NCBI GenBank assembly: GCA_007859995.1
Contig: SMSL01000017.1
Location: 1 to 64,000, forward strand
Origin: Candidatus Brocadiaceae bacterium S225
GTDB lineage: Bacteria; Planctomycetota; Brocadiia; Brocadiales; Scalinduaceae
Direction of reading: 5' to 3'
Length of the DNA stretch: 64,000 nucleotides
Every line of letters begins with the position of its first letter. The stretch's first letter is position 1. Under the pieces are notes generated by a model that saw only the letters and a list, made by a program, of their open reading frames with translations, was not told the origin of the DNA and ran no database searches. The translations under genes were made by a program, and so were the position numbers. Positions 1 through 8,952 of this stretch are shown here, piece by piece.

Positions 1-183
1 TAAATGGAATGTAACACCTGTGGGAAGGGTCGCGAAATGAACGAAAAAGTATATTTGGGAAATATTTCAACTAAAATCAAAATAGATTATTGAAAAAAGT
101 TTATTTTTATGGCTTTTACGCATGATTATGTCATCGGCTCTACTTGATTTGGCACAGCCTGAGAGCGGACCCAACATCAAAAT

Positions 184-906
184 ATGAATTTTGTCAAAAG
201 GAAGAAAATACTTCAATTGAAAATTAACAATAACAAATTGCCAATATTCAATCGTCAATATTCAATTATCAATTGCAACCGTTCCGCCTTCACCCTGGTC
301 GAGTTAATTGTCGCCATCTCCCTTGCCTCAATACTTATCCTGGTCACGGCGATGATCTTCAAGCAGGCAAGCAACGCCTTTTCACAATCAGACGCGCGCA
401 GTGAAGTATACCAGAATGTAAGGGCCGCCTTTGAGATCATAAAGAGGGATATTTCCGGGGCAACCCTGAATACGAGATACGAACTGTTCCAGGCATTCAA
501 TGATGTTTCTGCGGCCAGTTACAGTACTATCGGTGCGAAGGAAGGAAGCGACATCATCACGCTCTTATCCATCACTCCCAATCTAGCAGACAAACCTGTT
601 GCCCTGATTACTTATTTTCTGAGTACGGATAATATACTGAACAAAGCAGAGATTACTGATAGTACCCTCAATGCAAATATTGCAGGTTTTGATCCTGATT
701 CGGCAACTGGCTACAAGCTAGGATTAAACGTCAGCGCCTTACAATTTAGATATCAAGATACGGATGGAACATGGGTAGATACATGGGAAACCGGTACAAA
801 CACGGCATACCAATACCTGCCGAATGCAGTTGAAGTAAAAATGACAGTTTCAGATACACTTAACCGATTCACGGGAACGTCTACCAATATAATATCTATA
901 CCGTGA
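184..906 (+). CDS. gspJ: Type II secretion minor pseudopilin, GspJ/PulJ family
   Basis: Minor pseudopilin expected at the tip of the type II secretion pseudopilus in the inner membrane and periplasm. A prepilin peptidase site is visible at residues 35-40 (A|FTLVE, with the conserved Glu at +5), followed by a hydrophobic helix to about residue 60, then a globular domain. The residue before the cut is Ala rather than the usual Gly. Residues 1-34 form an unusually long polar leader whose DNA (about 215-285) is a low-complexity run of caatattcaattatcaatt-like units, so the true start could be later or the leader may have been extended by an intergenic repeat. A GspK gene follows 247 bp downstream, which supports J over H or I. 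Other gsp genes would lie left of the window edge. Confidence 0.75.
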   Translation: MNFVKRKKILQLKINNNKLPIFNRQYSIINCNRSAFTLVELIVAISLASILILVTAMIFKQASNAFSQSDARSEVYQNVRAAFEIIKRDISGATLNTRYELFQAFNDVSAASYSTIGAKEGSDIITLLSITPNLADKPVALITYFLSTDNILNKAEITDSTLNANIAGFDPDSATGYKLGLNVSALQFRYQDTDGTWVDTWETGTNTAYQYLPNAVEVKMTVSDTLNRFTGTSTNIISIP

Positions 907-1112
907 TAATAACAAGGCCGCTTAGGAAGGCAGGAATGAGAGGAAGGGGTTAGAAGATAAACAAAGACTCTGTTTATACGTTTGGAATATATTAGATTGG
1001 CTTTATTCCTCTGCTGATAAAGACGAAAACTTATTTATTGAAATTGAACAGTATTTATGAATAGTAAAACAAACGTTAAGGTTCAATCTGCAAGTGTGCA
1101 CCTGCATGAATA

Positions 1113-1142
1113 CTTTTTTGTGCCTTTGTGTCTTAGTGGCTA
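1113..1142. repeat. Single arm of a 'ctttgtg' intergenic repeat
   Basis: The stretch ttttgtgcctttgtgtctta resembles the arms of the inverted repeats at 43071-43220 and 53361-53516. It ends about 12 bp before the gspK start codon and occupies the place where a Shine-Dalgarno sequence would be; none is obvious here. Only one arm is present. Confidence 0.4.
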
Positions 1143-1153
1143 AATAATAAAAA

Positions 1154-3454
1154 ATGAACAATTTGAAAAACGAAAATGGATATGTCCTGGTAGTTATTAT
1201 CGGCATATTGACAATCCTTTCACTGATGACGATTACATTCGCCACCTTGTCACGAATAGAAACCAGGGCCACGAGAAATTACACCGACAGTGTAAAATGT
1301 GAGAAGATCGCGAAGGCCGGACTGGAACACGCGATATATGTACTACGACTGGATAAGTTTGGAACTGATACAACTGCATACGACAGCGATCCGCCAGATT
1401 TTTATGATGAAAACTACGACTGGCCAGGTGAGACGTGGATGCCCGGTGGTGGAGATTTTTCTGGTACTGATTATGATAATGACGGTGACACTACAACCGA
1501 TTCTCAATGGATATACTTCCCGGCATCCGCTTCAACCGCAGACATAAGGCTTCCCGGCAATCTCAGGGCAAGGTACGCCGTACTGATAACCGATGATAGA
1601 GAGGCAAGGATTAACATAAACGTAACCGGAAACAAAGCCGGTGGTGGCTCACACACTTCTAACGAAGGCTGGTCGACATTTGAAATTGATCTATCTGATT
1701 TAATCGAACGAGAAGCAGGCAATGGGATCACCATTGCAAATCTTATTATTGACGCAAGACACGGAACTGACATACTTCCGGGTACCACTGGAAACGATGA
1801 TCCTGGAAAAATTCCTGATCCTCAAAATGACGGGATTGACAATGACGGAGATTCAATTGTTGACGAAGTATTAGAAGATACAGATGAACCGAATGAATTC
1901 AACTCAATTTTTCCGCATGGTGATGATTTCCCTTTTGGAATTCTTTCAGAGGCGGAAATCATGGGCACCTCATCATACGAGAGCAAGCTGGAAGAACAAT
2001 TCACTACGGGAGGGATCTCTCCGGAAGATCAGGGCGCTTTTAAAGGTTATTTAACCACCTATTCAGCCGACACTATACTCTGTCCGCCATATACACTGAG
2101 CACATTGAATAGCAATACATCTACAACCATGTTAAATATCAACTCACTGATAAACAATGAAGTTGCCTATGATGATGGTGGTGCTTATTACACTACTGAC
2201 AAAAAGATACAAATGATCGCGGAAGCATTGACTGCAGGAGGTGTTTCAAGTGTTGAAAGCCAACAGATGGCAGTTAACATAATAGACTTTATGGATTCTA
2301 ACGGTACTGTAACAGTATATAATGACGGATCAAACACATACTATGGCATTGAAACAACTCCATACATAAATGAAGTTGAAGTAAATGTTTCATGGAGCGA
2401 TAGTAAATTTATAGAATTGTTTAACCCGTATAATTCTGCACTTAATATAGCAGGTTGGAAGATTACGTGGGATGCCGGTGCTAAAGAAATTATACTTGAC
2501 GGCCCTCAAATCCCAGCTGCTCCAGGCTATTATCTTATAGATAATGATGGTGAAGCGGGAGCCGATCAGACGGATGCCCTTATTAACAACCTCAATGAAG
2601 ATGGTCAAAAAATAACCTTAGAGGACGATAGCGGTAACATAGTGCAGGTCACAACCTATGGAGATGCAAGCAATCTTCAAAGCTGTCAGTTAAATGACCC
2701 AAGGCCACCATGGATTTGGACGAATAGTTTAAGTACCCCCGGTGTGCAAAACAATAATTTTGACCCGACTGTTGGTAACCAATGGACACCTGCAACATGG
2801 ACATCGAGCTTTTATATAGCAGACAAAAACAGGTTTCCAAACAAAGGTTACCTGTGTTATATCCATACGGGCGCGCCATGGACTAATTTTGCAGTAGATA
2901 ATAGTGAAGTATTCGAGTACATCACTATTATAGATCCGTCTATGGACGGTATTGACAATGATGGTGATTTTGGCACAGATACGTATGATACAAATGGAGA
3001 TGGTGATATAGATGCAAATGATACGTGTGATACAAGTTTTCAATCCGGTGATTTTGATGGAAAGGAGTATCGCATTCCCGGTTTGATTAATGTCAACACC
3101 GCTTCATCTGAGGTATTACAGTCATTACCAAACATAGATTCGACCATAGGAGATGCTATTGACACTCCTGGAAACAAACCATATACAAGTATTGGAGATT
3201 TAGTGGCTAAAGTACCTGAAATTACAGGTGCAATAGGAACTAAATGGGACAAAGAGGAGGCATTGCGCTCAATTTCTAACCTGATTACAACACGATCAAA
3301 CGTCTTCACTGTCTATGTCACGGCGCAGGTAACCGAAGAGGATGTATCTGATCCCCCCAATACTCAAGTCTTTGCGGAAAAAAGAATCCTGGCAATCGTC
3401 GACCGCTCAGTAGACCCGATCAAGGTGAGATATTTCAGGTGGCTTGTGGAATAA
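1154..3454 (+). CDS. gspK: Type II secretion minor pseudopilin GspK with embedded lamin-tail-like domain
   Basis: GspK caps the pseudopilus tip. A short leader ends at Gly9, followed by a hydrophobic helix (about 10-32). The +5 Glu is absent, as is usual for GspK. Near the C-terminus (about 643-660) is a helix-hairpin-helix-like segment beginning LINVNTAS, typical of GspK. At 766 residues it is more than twice the usual length (about 300-330). The excess includes a lamin-tail-like (LTD) beta domain at about 403-500 (INEVEVN, FIELFNP, GWKI, YYLI) and Asp-rich calcium-loop-like stretches at about 107-118, 226-238 (DGIDNDGD) and 597-625 (a second DGIDNDGD, then NGDGDIDAND). GspK is known to bind calcium; the extra domains suggest a modified tip or surface function, which is inference. 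Confidence 0.85.
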   Translation: MNNLKNENGYVLVVIIGILTILSLMTITFATLSRIETRATRNYTDSVKCEKIAKAGLEHAIYVLRLDKFGTDTTAYDSDPPDFYDENYDWPGETWMPGGGDFSGTDYDNDGDTTTDSQWIYFPASASTADIRLPGNLRARYAVLITDDREARININVTGNKAGGGSHTSNEGWSTFEIDLSDLIEREAGNGITIANLIIDARHGTDILPGTTGNDDPGKIPDPQNDGIDNDGDSIVDEVLEDTDEPNEFNSIFPHGDDFPFGILSEAEIMGTSSYESKLEEQFTTGGISPEDQGAFKGYLTTYSADTILCPPYTLSTLNSNTSTTMLNINSLINNEVAYDDGGAYYTTDKKIQMIAEALTAGGVSSVESQQMAVNIIDFMDSNGTVTVYNDGSNTYYGIETTPYINEVEVNVSWSDSKFIELFNPYNSALNIAGWKITWDAGAKEIILDGPQIPAAPGYYLIDNDGEAGADQTDALINNLNEDGQKITLEDDSGNIVQVTTYGDASNLQSCQLNDPRPPWIWTNSLSTPGVQNNNFDPTVGNQWTPATWTSSFYIADKNRFPNKGYLCYIHTGAPWTNFAVDNSEVFEYITIIDPSMDGIDNDGDFGTDTYDTNGDGDIDANDTCDTSFQSGDFDGKEYRIPGLINVNTASSEVLQSLPNIDSTIGDAIDTPGNKPYTSIGDLVAKVPEITGAIGTKWDKEEALRSISNLITTRSNVFTVYVTAQVTEEDVSDPPNTQVFAEKRILAIVDRSVDPIKVRYFRWLVE

Positions 3455-3471
3455 TAAAGTGAGTGATGAGG

Positions 3472-3653
3472 ATAAACGACGGGAGCATTCCCATTTTATT
3501 GTATATAAAAGAGGTGGATTCACTTCGTTTAATCCACCCTACCTCGCACCATACGTTTGCTTATAAGGGTGGATTAAGGCCGGAGGCCGAATCCACGTAT
3601 TCATGGGTATAATACCTGATTTACAAAAAATTGGGAATGCTCCCATAAACGAC
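3472..3653. mobile_element. MITE-like element, copy 1, with perfect 9-bp target duplication
   Basis: The element proper is 3481-3644 (164 bp). It begins GGGAGCATTCCCA and ends with the exact reverse complement, giving 13-bp terminal inverted repeats that extend through a T/A run. It is flanked on both sides by ATAAACGAC (3472-3480 and 3645-3653), a perfect 9-bp target-site duplication. It has no coding capacity. Internally there are two hairpins built on GGTGGATT/AATCCACC arms. It lies 26 bp downstream of the gspK stop codon. Other copies: 4262-4429 and 53665-53831. Confidence 0.9.
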
Positions 3654-3719
3654 AGATGTTAGACGATAGAGTTATCAGACAGGTTGCGGACCTGTATAGT
3701 CTATGTCAAAATTGGCTGG

Positions 3720-3801
3720 TTCAGGCTTGCCAGCCCGACATATCTTTCTGGCGGGCTGCCTGAATCTAAACGTTCAGGTTCAATCAGAATTATTGAACCT
3801 G
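3720..3801. repeat. Two adjacent intergenic hairpins
   Basis: The first hairpin pairs TTCAGGC with GCCTGAA and AGCCCG with CGGGCT within 3720-3763. The second pairs CAGGTTCAA (3775-3783) with TTGAACCTG (3793-3801), a perfect 9-bp stem. They lie between the first MITE copy and the 3' end of tatA. No T-run follows, so intrinsic termination is doubtful. The rest of this roughly 420-bp gap, apart from the MITE, shows no gene. Confidence 0.5.
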
Positions 3802-3874
3802 CTAAAGGCCGAAACTACAGGAATGACAGATACTATGGCAAATTTATTGTTCTTCTTTATTTAGCAAATAACAA

Positions 3875-4102
3875 TTACTTTACGTTAACATCTTCCTTGT
3901 CAATATTCTTAATATCTTCCTTCACCTCATCAACCTCATCATTGACGCCCTTTAAACCCTTTTTAAATTCCACAAATCCTTTTCCAATGGACCTCATAGT
4001 GCCTGGAAGCCTTTTTCCAAATATTAACAAAGCAACAACCAGAATAATAATCCACTCTAAACCGCCCGGAATACCTAACCACCCAATTGGAATACTAAAC
4101 AT
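3875..4102 (-). CDS. tatA: Sec-independent protein translocase subunit TatA/E
   Basis: Pore-forming subunit of the twin-arginine translocase. The 75-residue length is typical. One hydrophobic helix (about 12-28, WIIILVVALLIFG) is followed by the family hinge FGxxxLP (FGKRLPGTMRSIGKG) and an amphipathic helix, then a highly charged tail. The start is set by a strong Shine-Dalgarno (GGAGGTGA) 5 bp upstream. It stands alone, with no tatC nearby, and is bracketed by two copies of the MITE. Confidence 0.93.
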   Translation of the reverse strand: MFSIPIGWLGIPGGLEWIIILVVALLIFGKRLPGTMRSIGKGFVEFKKGLKGVNDEVDEVKEDIKNIDKEDVNVK

Positions 4103-4252
4103 TTTAAATCACCTCCAATTTGTACTTCAAAATTAATCACAGATGCAAACTTAATCTATTTCCTACAGCATGTCAAACTATTTTAGTAGAAGTATAAGTA
4201 TATTAAGAGGTTATGAAACGAGACACGAACATAAAGAAGTTTAGATTTATGA

Positions 4253-4438
4253 CTGGTAATAGGGAGCATTCCCATTTTATTGTATATAAAAGAGGTGGAT
4301 TCACTTCGTTTAATCCACCCTACCTCGCACCATACGTTTGCTTATTTGTAAGGGTGGATTAAGGCCGGAGGCCGAATCCACGTATTCATGGGTATCATAC
4401 CTGATTTACAAAAAATTGGGAATGCTCCCCTGGTAATA
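4253..4438. mobile_element. MITE-like element, copy 2, with perfect 9-bp target duplication
   Basis: The element is 4262-4429 (168 bp), nearly identical to copy 1 apart from a 4-bp insertion (TTTG) in the middle and a few substitutions. The terminal repeats are the same GGGAGCATTCCCA and its complement. It is flanked by CTGGTAATA at 4253-4261 and 4430-4438, a second perfect 9-bp target duplication that differs from the first, showing independent insertion. Confidence 0.9.
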
Positions 4439-4527
4439 TTATAAAGACGTGAAGATCTATTGAAATAAGAATAGAAGTTTATTTTAAGGAAGAAACCGGG
4501 AGGCGCTGTAGAAAGCTGATTTGGGTC

Positions 4528-5499
4528 TCACCTATCTCGCTTAGCTACGTAATCACCTAATTCCAGGAGTGCGGTTTTATAAACCGAATCCGGAATGATG
4601 GATAGTCCATCCTGCGCATCCTTTACCAGTTGCCTTGCGGTTTCGTATGCGTAGTCTACAGCATCATGCTCTGCAAGCAGTTCAGCTATTGCAGCTTTTG
4701 AGTCTTTACTATTGTTCTGGAAGATAAGTTCAAGTGTACTTTCTCTGCGATCTGTCGGCAGTTTATCTACCAGCCTGATAAACGGTAGTGTCAGTTTTCC
4801 GATCTGAGTGTCTAAATTCATTGGTTTTCCCATTTTCTCCTCTGAACCCACAACATCCAGACAGTCATCTATTATCTGAAATGCCATTCCGATCTTTGAA
4901 CCATAATTGGTGAGTACCTCGATCTGCTTCTTATTCGCCCCGGCAGAGATTGCTCCTAATTTACAACTGGCAGCGCAAAGAGAAGCCGTTTTACGTTCTA
5001 TAATACTCAGATATTCAGATTCTGTAACTTCGGCATCATAGCATCTTAAGAGCTGAACCATTTCACCTTCACACAGGATATTAATGGTCTGGGACATTAT
5101 GAGCGTTGCCATTTGGGAATCGAGAGCGGAAAGTATGGTATAGGCCCGTGAAAAGAGATAATCACCAAACAAAATGGAAATCTTGCTCCCCCATTTTGTA
5201 TTCATCGTCTCGATGTGCCTTCTTACCACTGCTTCATCAATAATATCATCGTGTACAAGGGTTGCCGTATGTATAAGCTCTACAACTACTGCTAAATCAA
5301 TATGTTGCGGGATTAAACCGCCTGAACATTGACCTGACAGTAAAAGCAGTGCCGGACGCAATCTCTTACCCTGTATCTTACTGATATGAAACACCAAATC
5401 CGAAAGGCGCTTGTCCGCCGGAGACAAATCACTGTAAATTCGCTCCTCTACCTCGCGCATTTGATCTTTTAAAGGTGCTAAAATAGCATCCGTACTCAT
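4528..5499 (-). CDS. ispB: Polyprenyl diphosphate synthase (octaprenyl/heptaprenyl type)
   Basis: Trans-prenyltransferase that extends farnesyl diphosphate with isopentenyl diphosphate to make the quinone side chain. Its 323 residues match the family. The first Asp-rich motif is DDIID at 84-88 and the second is DDCLD at 211-215; GKRLRP at about 44-49 is the IPP-binding segment. All are intact. The chain-length-setting residues before the first motif (TATLV) are small or hydrophobic, as in long-chain enzymes. It is followed on the same strand by bioD across a 139-bp gap. The exact product length cannot be read from sequence. Confidence 0.9.
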   Translation of the reverse strand: MSTDAILAPLKDQMREVEERIYSDLSPADKRLSDLVFHISKIQGKRLRPALLLLSGQCSGGLIPQHIDLAVVVELIHTATLVHDDIIDEAVVRRHIETMNTKWGSKISILFGDYLFSRAYTILSALDSQMATLIMSQTINILCEGEMVQLLRCYDAEVTESEYLSIIERKTASLCAASCKLGAISAGANKKQIEVLTNYGSKIGMAFQIIDDCLDVVGSEEKMGKPMNLDTQIGKLTLPFIRLVDKLPTDRRESTLELIFQNNSKDSKAAIAELLAEHDAVDYAYETARQLVKDAQDGLSIIPDSVYKTALLELGDYVAKRDR

Positions 5500-5638
5500 C
5501 TAATTTAAGGCTCCTAACTTTTTCTCTATTCGAGTTAATTTATAAAAGGGCTGGATATGTTATCAAGAACCCAAAAAAATGTCAATTATGTTTTATTTCA
5601 TTTTTTCACTTACTATTTGTATCAAAAATCTCCTAAGT

Positions 5639-6340
<702 letters not shown>

Positions 6341-6367
6341 TCACTCTTTCATACTGCTGAATCCTTA

Positions 6368-7168
6368 TTAATTTCCTAAAGTCAGCTTATCGCCTTTTTT
6401 TAATTTCAGGACATCTCCGGCACTGCCCAGATTCACGGATATTTCCAGATATCCGGAACTTCCAAATATTGCCAACGCCTCGTTATCTCCAACATCTGTA
6501 TACGCACTACAGATACCGTTAATCCTCCTCCTACCCATAGTTATTGGCACTCTTTCCGCCTCAACCTTCATCCTGTCAATAACTTCCTTATTAACATTAG
6601 TAATAAGATTACCAAAACTATCCACATATATAATTTCGGCAGTTAACTTCCCGTCGGGAGAAAGAATAGGCTTTGGCAAATCAATTTTCTTTATCTTGTC
6701 AATTTTTTCACCAAGCTCCTTACGGTTAACCCCTTTAGATAGATGCGCTGCGACAGGCGCAAAGACATCACGTCCATGGAAAGTATTACTGAGTTTCGGC
6801 AAAAATAACTTACCGTTAGTGACTTCTCTGATCGACGCAGACTCCTCATGTGCAATAACAAACGAGAGCACTCCATTATCAGGTGCAAGGAACATATAAT
6901 CCTCAGTCTTTAAACAAAGAATTTTTCTTGCACTCCCCACTCCCGGGTCAACGACAACCACGTGGATCGTCCCCTTTGGGAAATAAGCGTATGAGCTGTT
7001 AAGGACATAAGCAGCTTGAAACACATTCTGAGGCTCTATGTTATTACTAACGTCAATCACATTTGCTGATGGGTTGATATTGGCAATTACACCCTTCATC
7101 ACACCTGCATATCCATCTTGTAAACCAAAATCGGTAATTAATGCTATTACAGATTGTTTTTTAAGCAT
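6368..7168 (-). CDS. SAM hydroxide adenosyltransferase (DUF62 / fluorinase-like family)
   Basis: Family of S-adenosylmethionine hydrolases, related to fluorinase and chlorinase, that use activated water to give adenosine and methionine. Start ITDFGLQDGYAG, the DPGVGS segment followed by Arg, and FHGRDVFAP with a downstream His in AAHLS supply the family's Asp-Arg-His set. APDNGVL and the C-terminal beta domain with IYVDSFGNLITN are also typical. 266 residues. It sits upstream of bioD; since SAM is used in biotin synthesis (BioA, BioB), a metabolic link is possible but unproven. Confidence 0.88.
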   Translation of the reverse strand: MLKKQSVIALITDFGLQDGYAGVMKGVIANINPSANVIDVSNNIEPQNVFQAAYVLNSSYAYFPKGTIHVVVVDPGVGSARKILCLKTEDYMFLAPDNGVLSFVIAHEESASIREVTNGKLFLPKLSNTFHGRDVFAPVAAHLSKGVNRKELGEKIDKIKKIDLPKPILSPDGKLTAEIIYVDSFGNLITNVNKEVIDRMKVEAERVPITMGRRRINGICSAYTDVGDNEALAIFGSSGYLEISVNLGSAGDVLKLKKGDKLTLGN

Positions 7169-7342
7169 ACATAAATCCTCAAAATAATTTTTCAGCTATT
7201 CTATAAATGTATCTACCATGCCATATCGACCGCTATTTAAAGTCTCATTTTACTGTATGCACCGTCTTAATGCAATCTTCTATAACTACCTGCATTTTCC
7301 ATCAGAAAGAAGGTCCTAAAAAATATATAACTGAACCATCTC

Positions 7343-8437
7343 TTATCCAAAACTGCCAACAATAGGAATCGCAGTATTACAGTTTGTACACATTCCATCC
7401 CTTATTTCAAAAGTTCTAATACTGAAACCAGCCCTTTCAATCAGCATTTTTCCACAGCGATGGCAATACGTATTTTCCCACTCGTGCCCGGGAACATTTC
7501 CTATGTAAACATATTTGAGACCCTCTTCAATCCCTATCTCTCTGGCTGATTCTAACGTGGAAACCGGTGTAGACGGTACGTGTGACAACTCAAGATATGG
7601 ATGAAATCTGCTCACATGCCATGGTGTCTCGTCTCCAAGATTTTGCACAATCCATCCGGCAATGCCGTGTAACTCTTCAGTGCCATCATTATAACCAGGT
7701 ACTACATTGGTTATAATTTCCACGTGCATATCCCATTTTGATTTTGCCCTGACTGCCGCGTCTAAAATCGGCCTTACACTCTTTATACCGGTAACGTCTC
7801 TATAGAAACAATGCCTGGAATCCTGCAATCCATCACTTACCTTAATATCAGTCCCTGAGGAATCTTTTGCCGTGTAACTGTCAAAACCCTTTATGTCAAC
7901 TCTGTAAGCATCTAAAAACGGCCCGATTGCATCTAATGCGTCCAGTTCTATATAACCGTTTGTAACAAAAACTGTGTATAGCCCTTCTTCCTTCGCTAAT
8001 TTTGCGCCATCAATTGCATACTCAAGCCAGATTGTAGGCTCGTTGTAAGTCCACGAAATCCCTTTACATCCGTTTTCCATAGTGCGACGTACCAGTTCTT
8101 CCGGAGAAATATAGGGTGTATCTCTGTCACTATTATCAATACGCGAATGAGCTATTTGCCAATTTTGACAATGACCACATCGCATATTGCATCCAAGAGA
8201 ACCAATTGAAAAAGTGTGGCTACCCGGAAAAAAATGGTATAAGGGCTTCTTTTCAATAGCATCAGCACATGCCGATGAGACCCTGCCATAAATCATCGAG
8301 AAAAGCTTACCGTCCATATTTTTCCTTACCCCACAGTAACCCAGTTTACCATCGGCTATTACACATCTATGCGGACACAAATGACAACTAACCTTCTTGT
8401 CATCTTCTGCTTGATAAAATAGCGCTTCATGTCTCAT
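7343..8437 (-). CDS. amrS: Radical SAM enzyme of the AmmeMemoRadiSam system
   Basis: Radical SAM protein of the PflA-like AmrS family. The catalytic CxxxCxxC is at Cys83, Cys87 and Cys90 (GCNMRCGHCQNW). An N-terminal cysteine cluster (Cys18, 21, 25 and 35) and a C-terminal zinc-ribbon-like tail with two CxxC pairs (about 331-354) are also typical of this family. The partner Memo and AMMECR1 genes are not in the window. The biological substrate is unknown in general. The ribosome-binding site is weak. Confidence 0.88.
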   Translation of the reverse strand: MRHEALFYQAEDDKKVSCHLCPHRCVIADGKLGYCGVRKNMDGKLFSMIYGRVSSACADAIEKKPLYHFFPGSHTFSIGSLGCNMRCGHCQNWQIAHSRIDNSDRDTPYISPEELVRRTMENGCKGISWTYNEPTIWLEYAIDGAKLAKEEGLYTVFVTNGYIELDALDAIGPFLDAYRVDIKGFDSYTAKDSSGTDIKVSDGLQDSRHCFYRDVTGIKSVRPILDAAVRAKSKWDMHVEIITNVVPGYNDGTEELHGIAGWIVQNLGDETPWHVSRFHPYLELSHVPSTPVSTLESAREIGIEEGLKYVYIGNVPGHEWENTYCHRCGKMLIERAGFSIRTFEIRDGMCTNCNTAIPIVGSFG

Positions 8438-8496
8438 ATTGTTGTTATTGTTTCAATATAGGTTTAAAAATGTGCCGTAGGGTTTTTGGCGCTGGC

Positions 8497-8865
8497 TCAG
8501 GAGGATACTCTTCCATAATCATCTTCCAGACGTATGATATCATCTTCGCCAAAATACTCGCCCTGTTGTATCTCTATAAACGTCAAAATCTCATCGCCAT
8601 TATTAGTCATACGATGCGCTGCCTCCCGGGCTATATCGACAGTATTCCCTTTTTCTATATTAATCTCCTTACCGTCAATAGTTACTATACCCTTTCCGCA
8701 GACCACCATCCAATGCTCACTTCTCTTGAAGTGCTTCTGATAACTCAGCCTTTTTCCAGGTAATACGGTTACCCTTTTCACCTTATAAGTCGGCTCATCT
8801 AGCAGAACCTCCCATTTACCCCATGGAGGATTTGACTTTTTCGCATCAGGTTCTGGTTTACTCAT
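8497..8865 (-). CDS. Cupin protein, mannose-6-phosphate isomerase type II-like
   Basis: A single 122-residue cupin domain closely resembling the C-terminal isomerase domain of bifunctional ManC/AlgA proteins. The metal-site segment KHFKRSEHW, GKGIVTIDG, the AHRMTNNG turn and the terminal GEYFGEDDIIRLEDDYGR follow the family pattern. In many bacteria this domain is fused to mannose-1-phosphate guanylyltransferase; here it is free-standing, with no GDP-mannose gene alongside. It could be an active isomerase or a sugar-binding regulator. Confidence 0.82.
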   Translation of the reverse strand: MSKPEPDAKKSNPPWGKWEVLLDEPTYKVKRVTVLPGKRLSYQKHFKRSEHWMVVCGKGIVTIDGKEINIEKGNTVDIAREAAHRMTNNGDEILTFIEIQQGEYFGEDDIIRLEDDYGRVSS

Positions 8866-8952
8866 TTGCCCTCTCCCACAATTATACTTAATAACAGGAC
8901 TGATCTATCCCATTTCTGTTAACATTAAACACATCTATTCCTCAACATATTA

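Noticed and set aside
3481-3644. MITE copy 1 as a terminator of gspK
   Set aside because: Target duplications and identical copies elsewhere show it is a mobile element; termination could be a side effect only.
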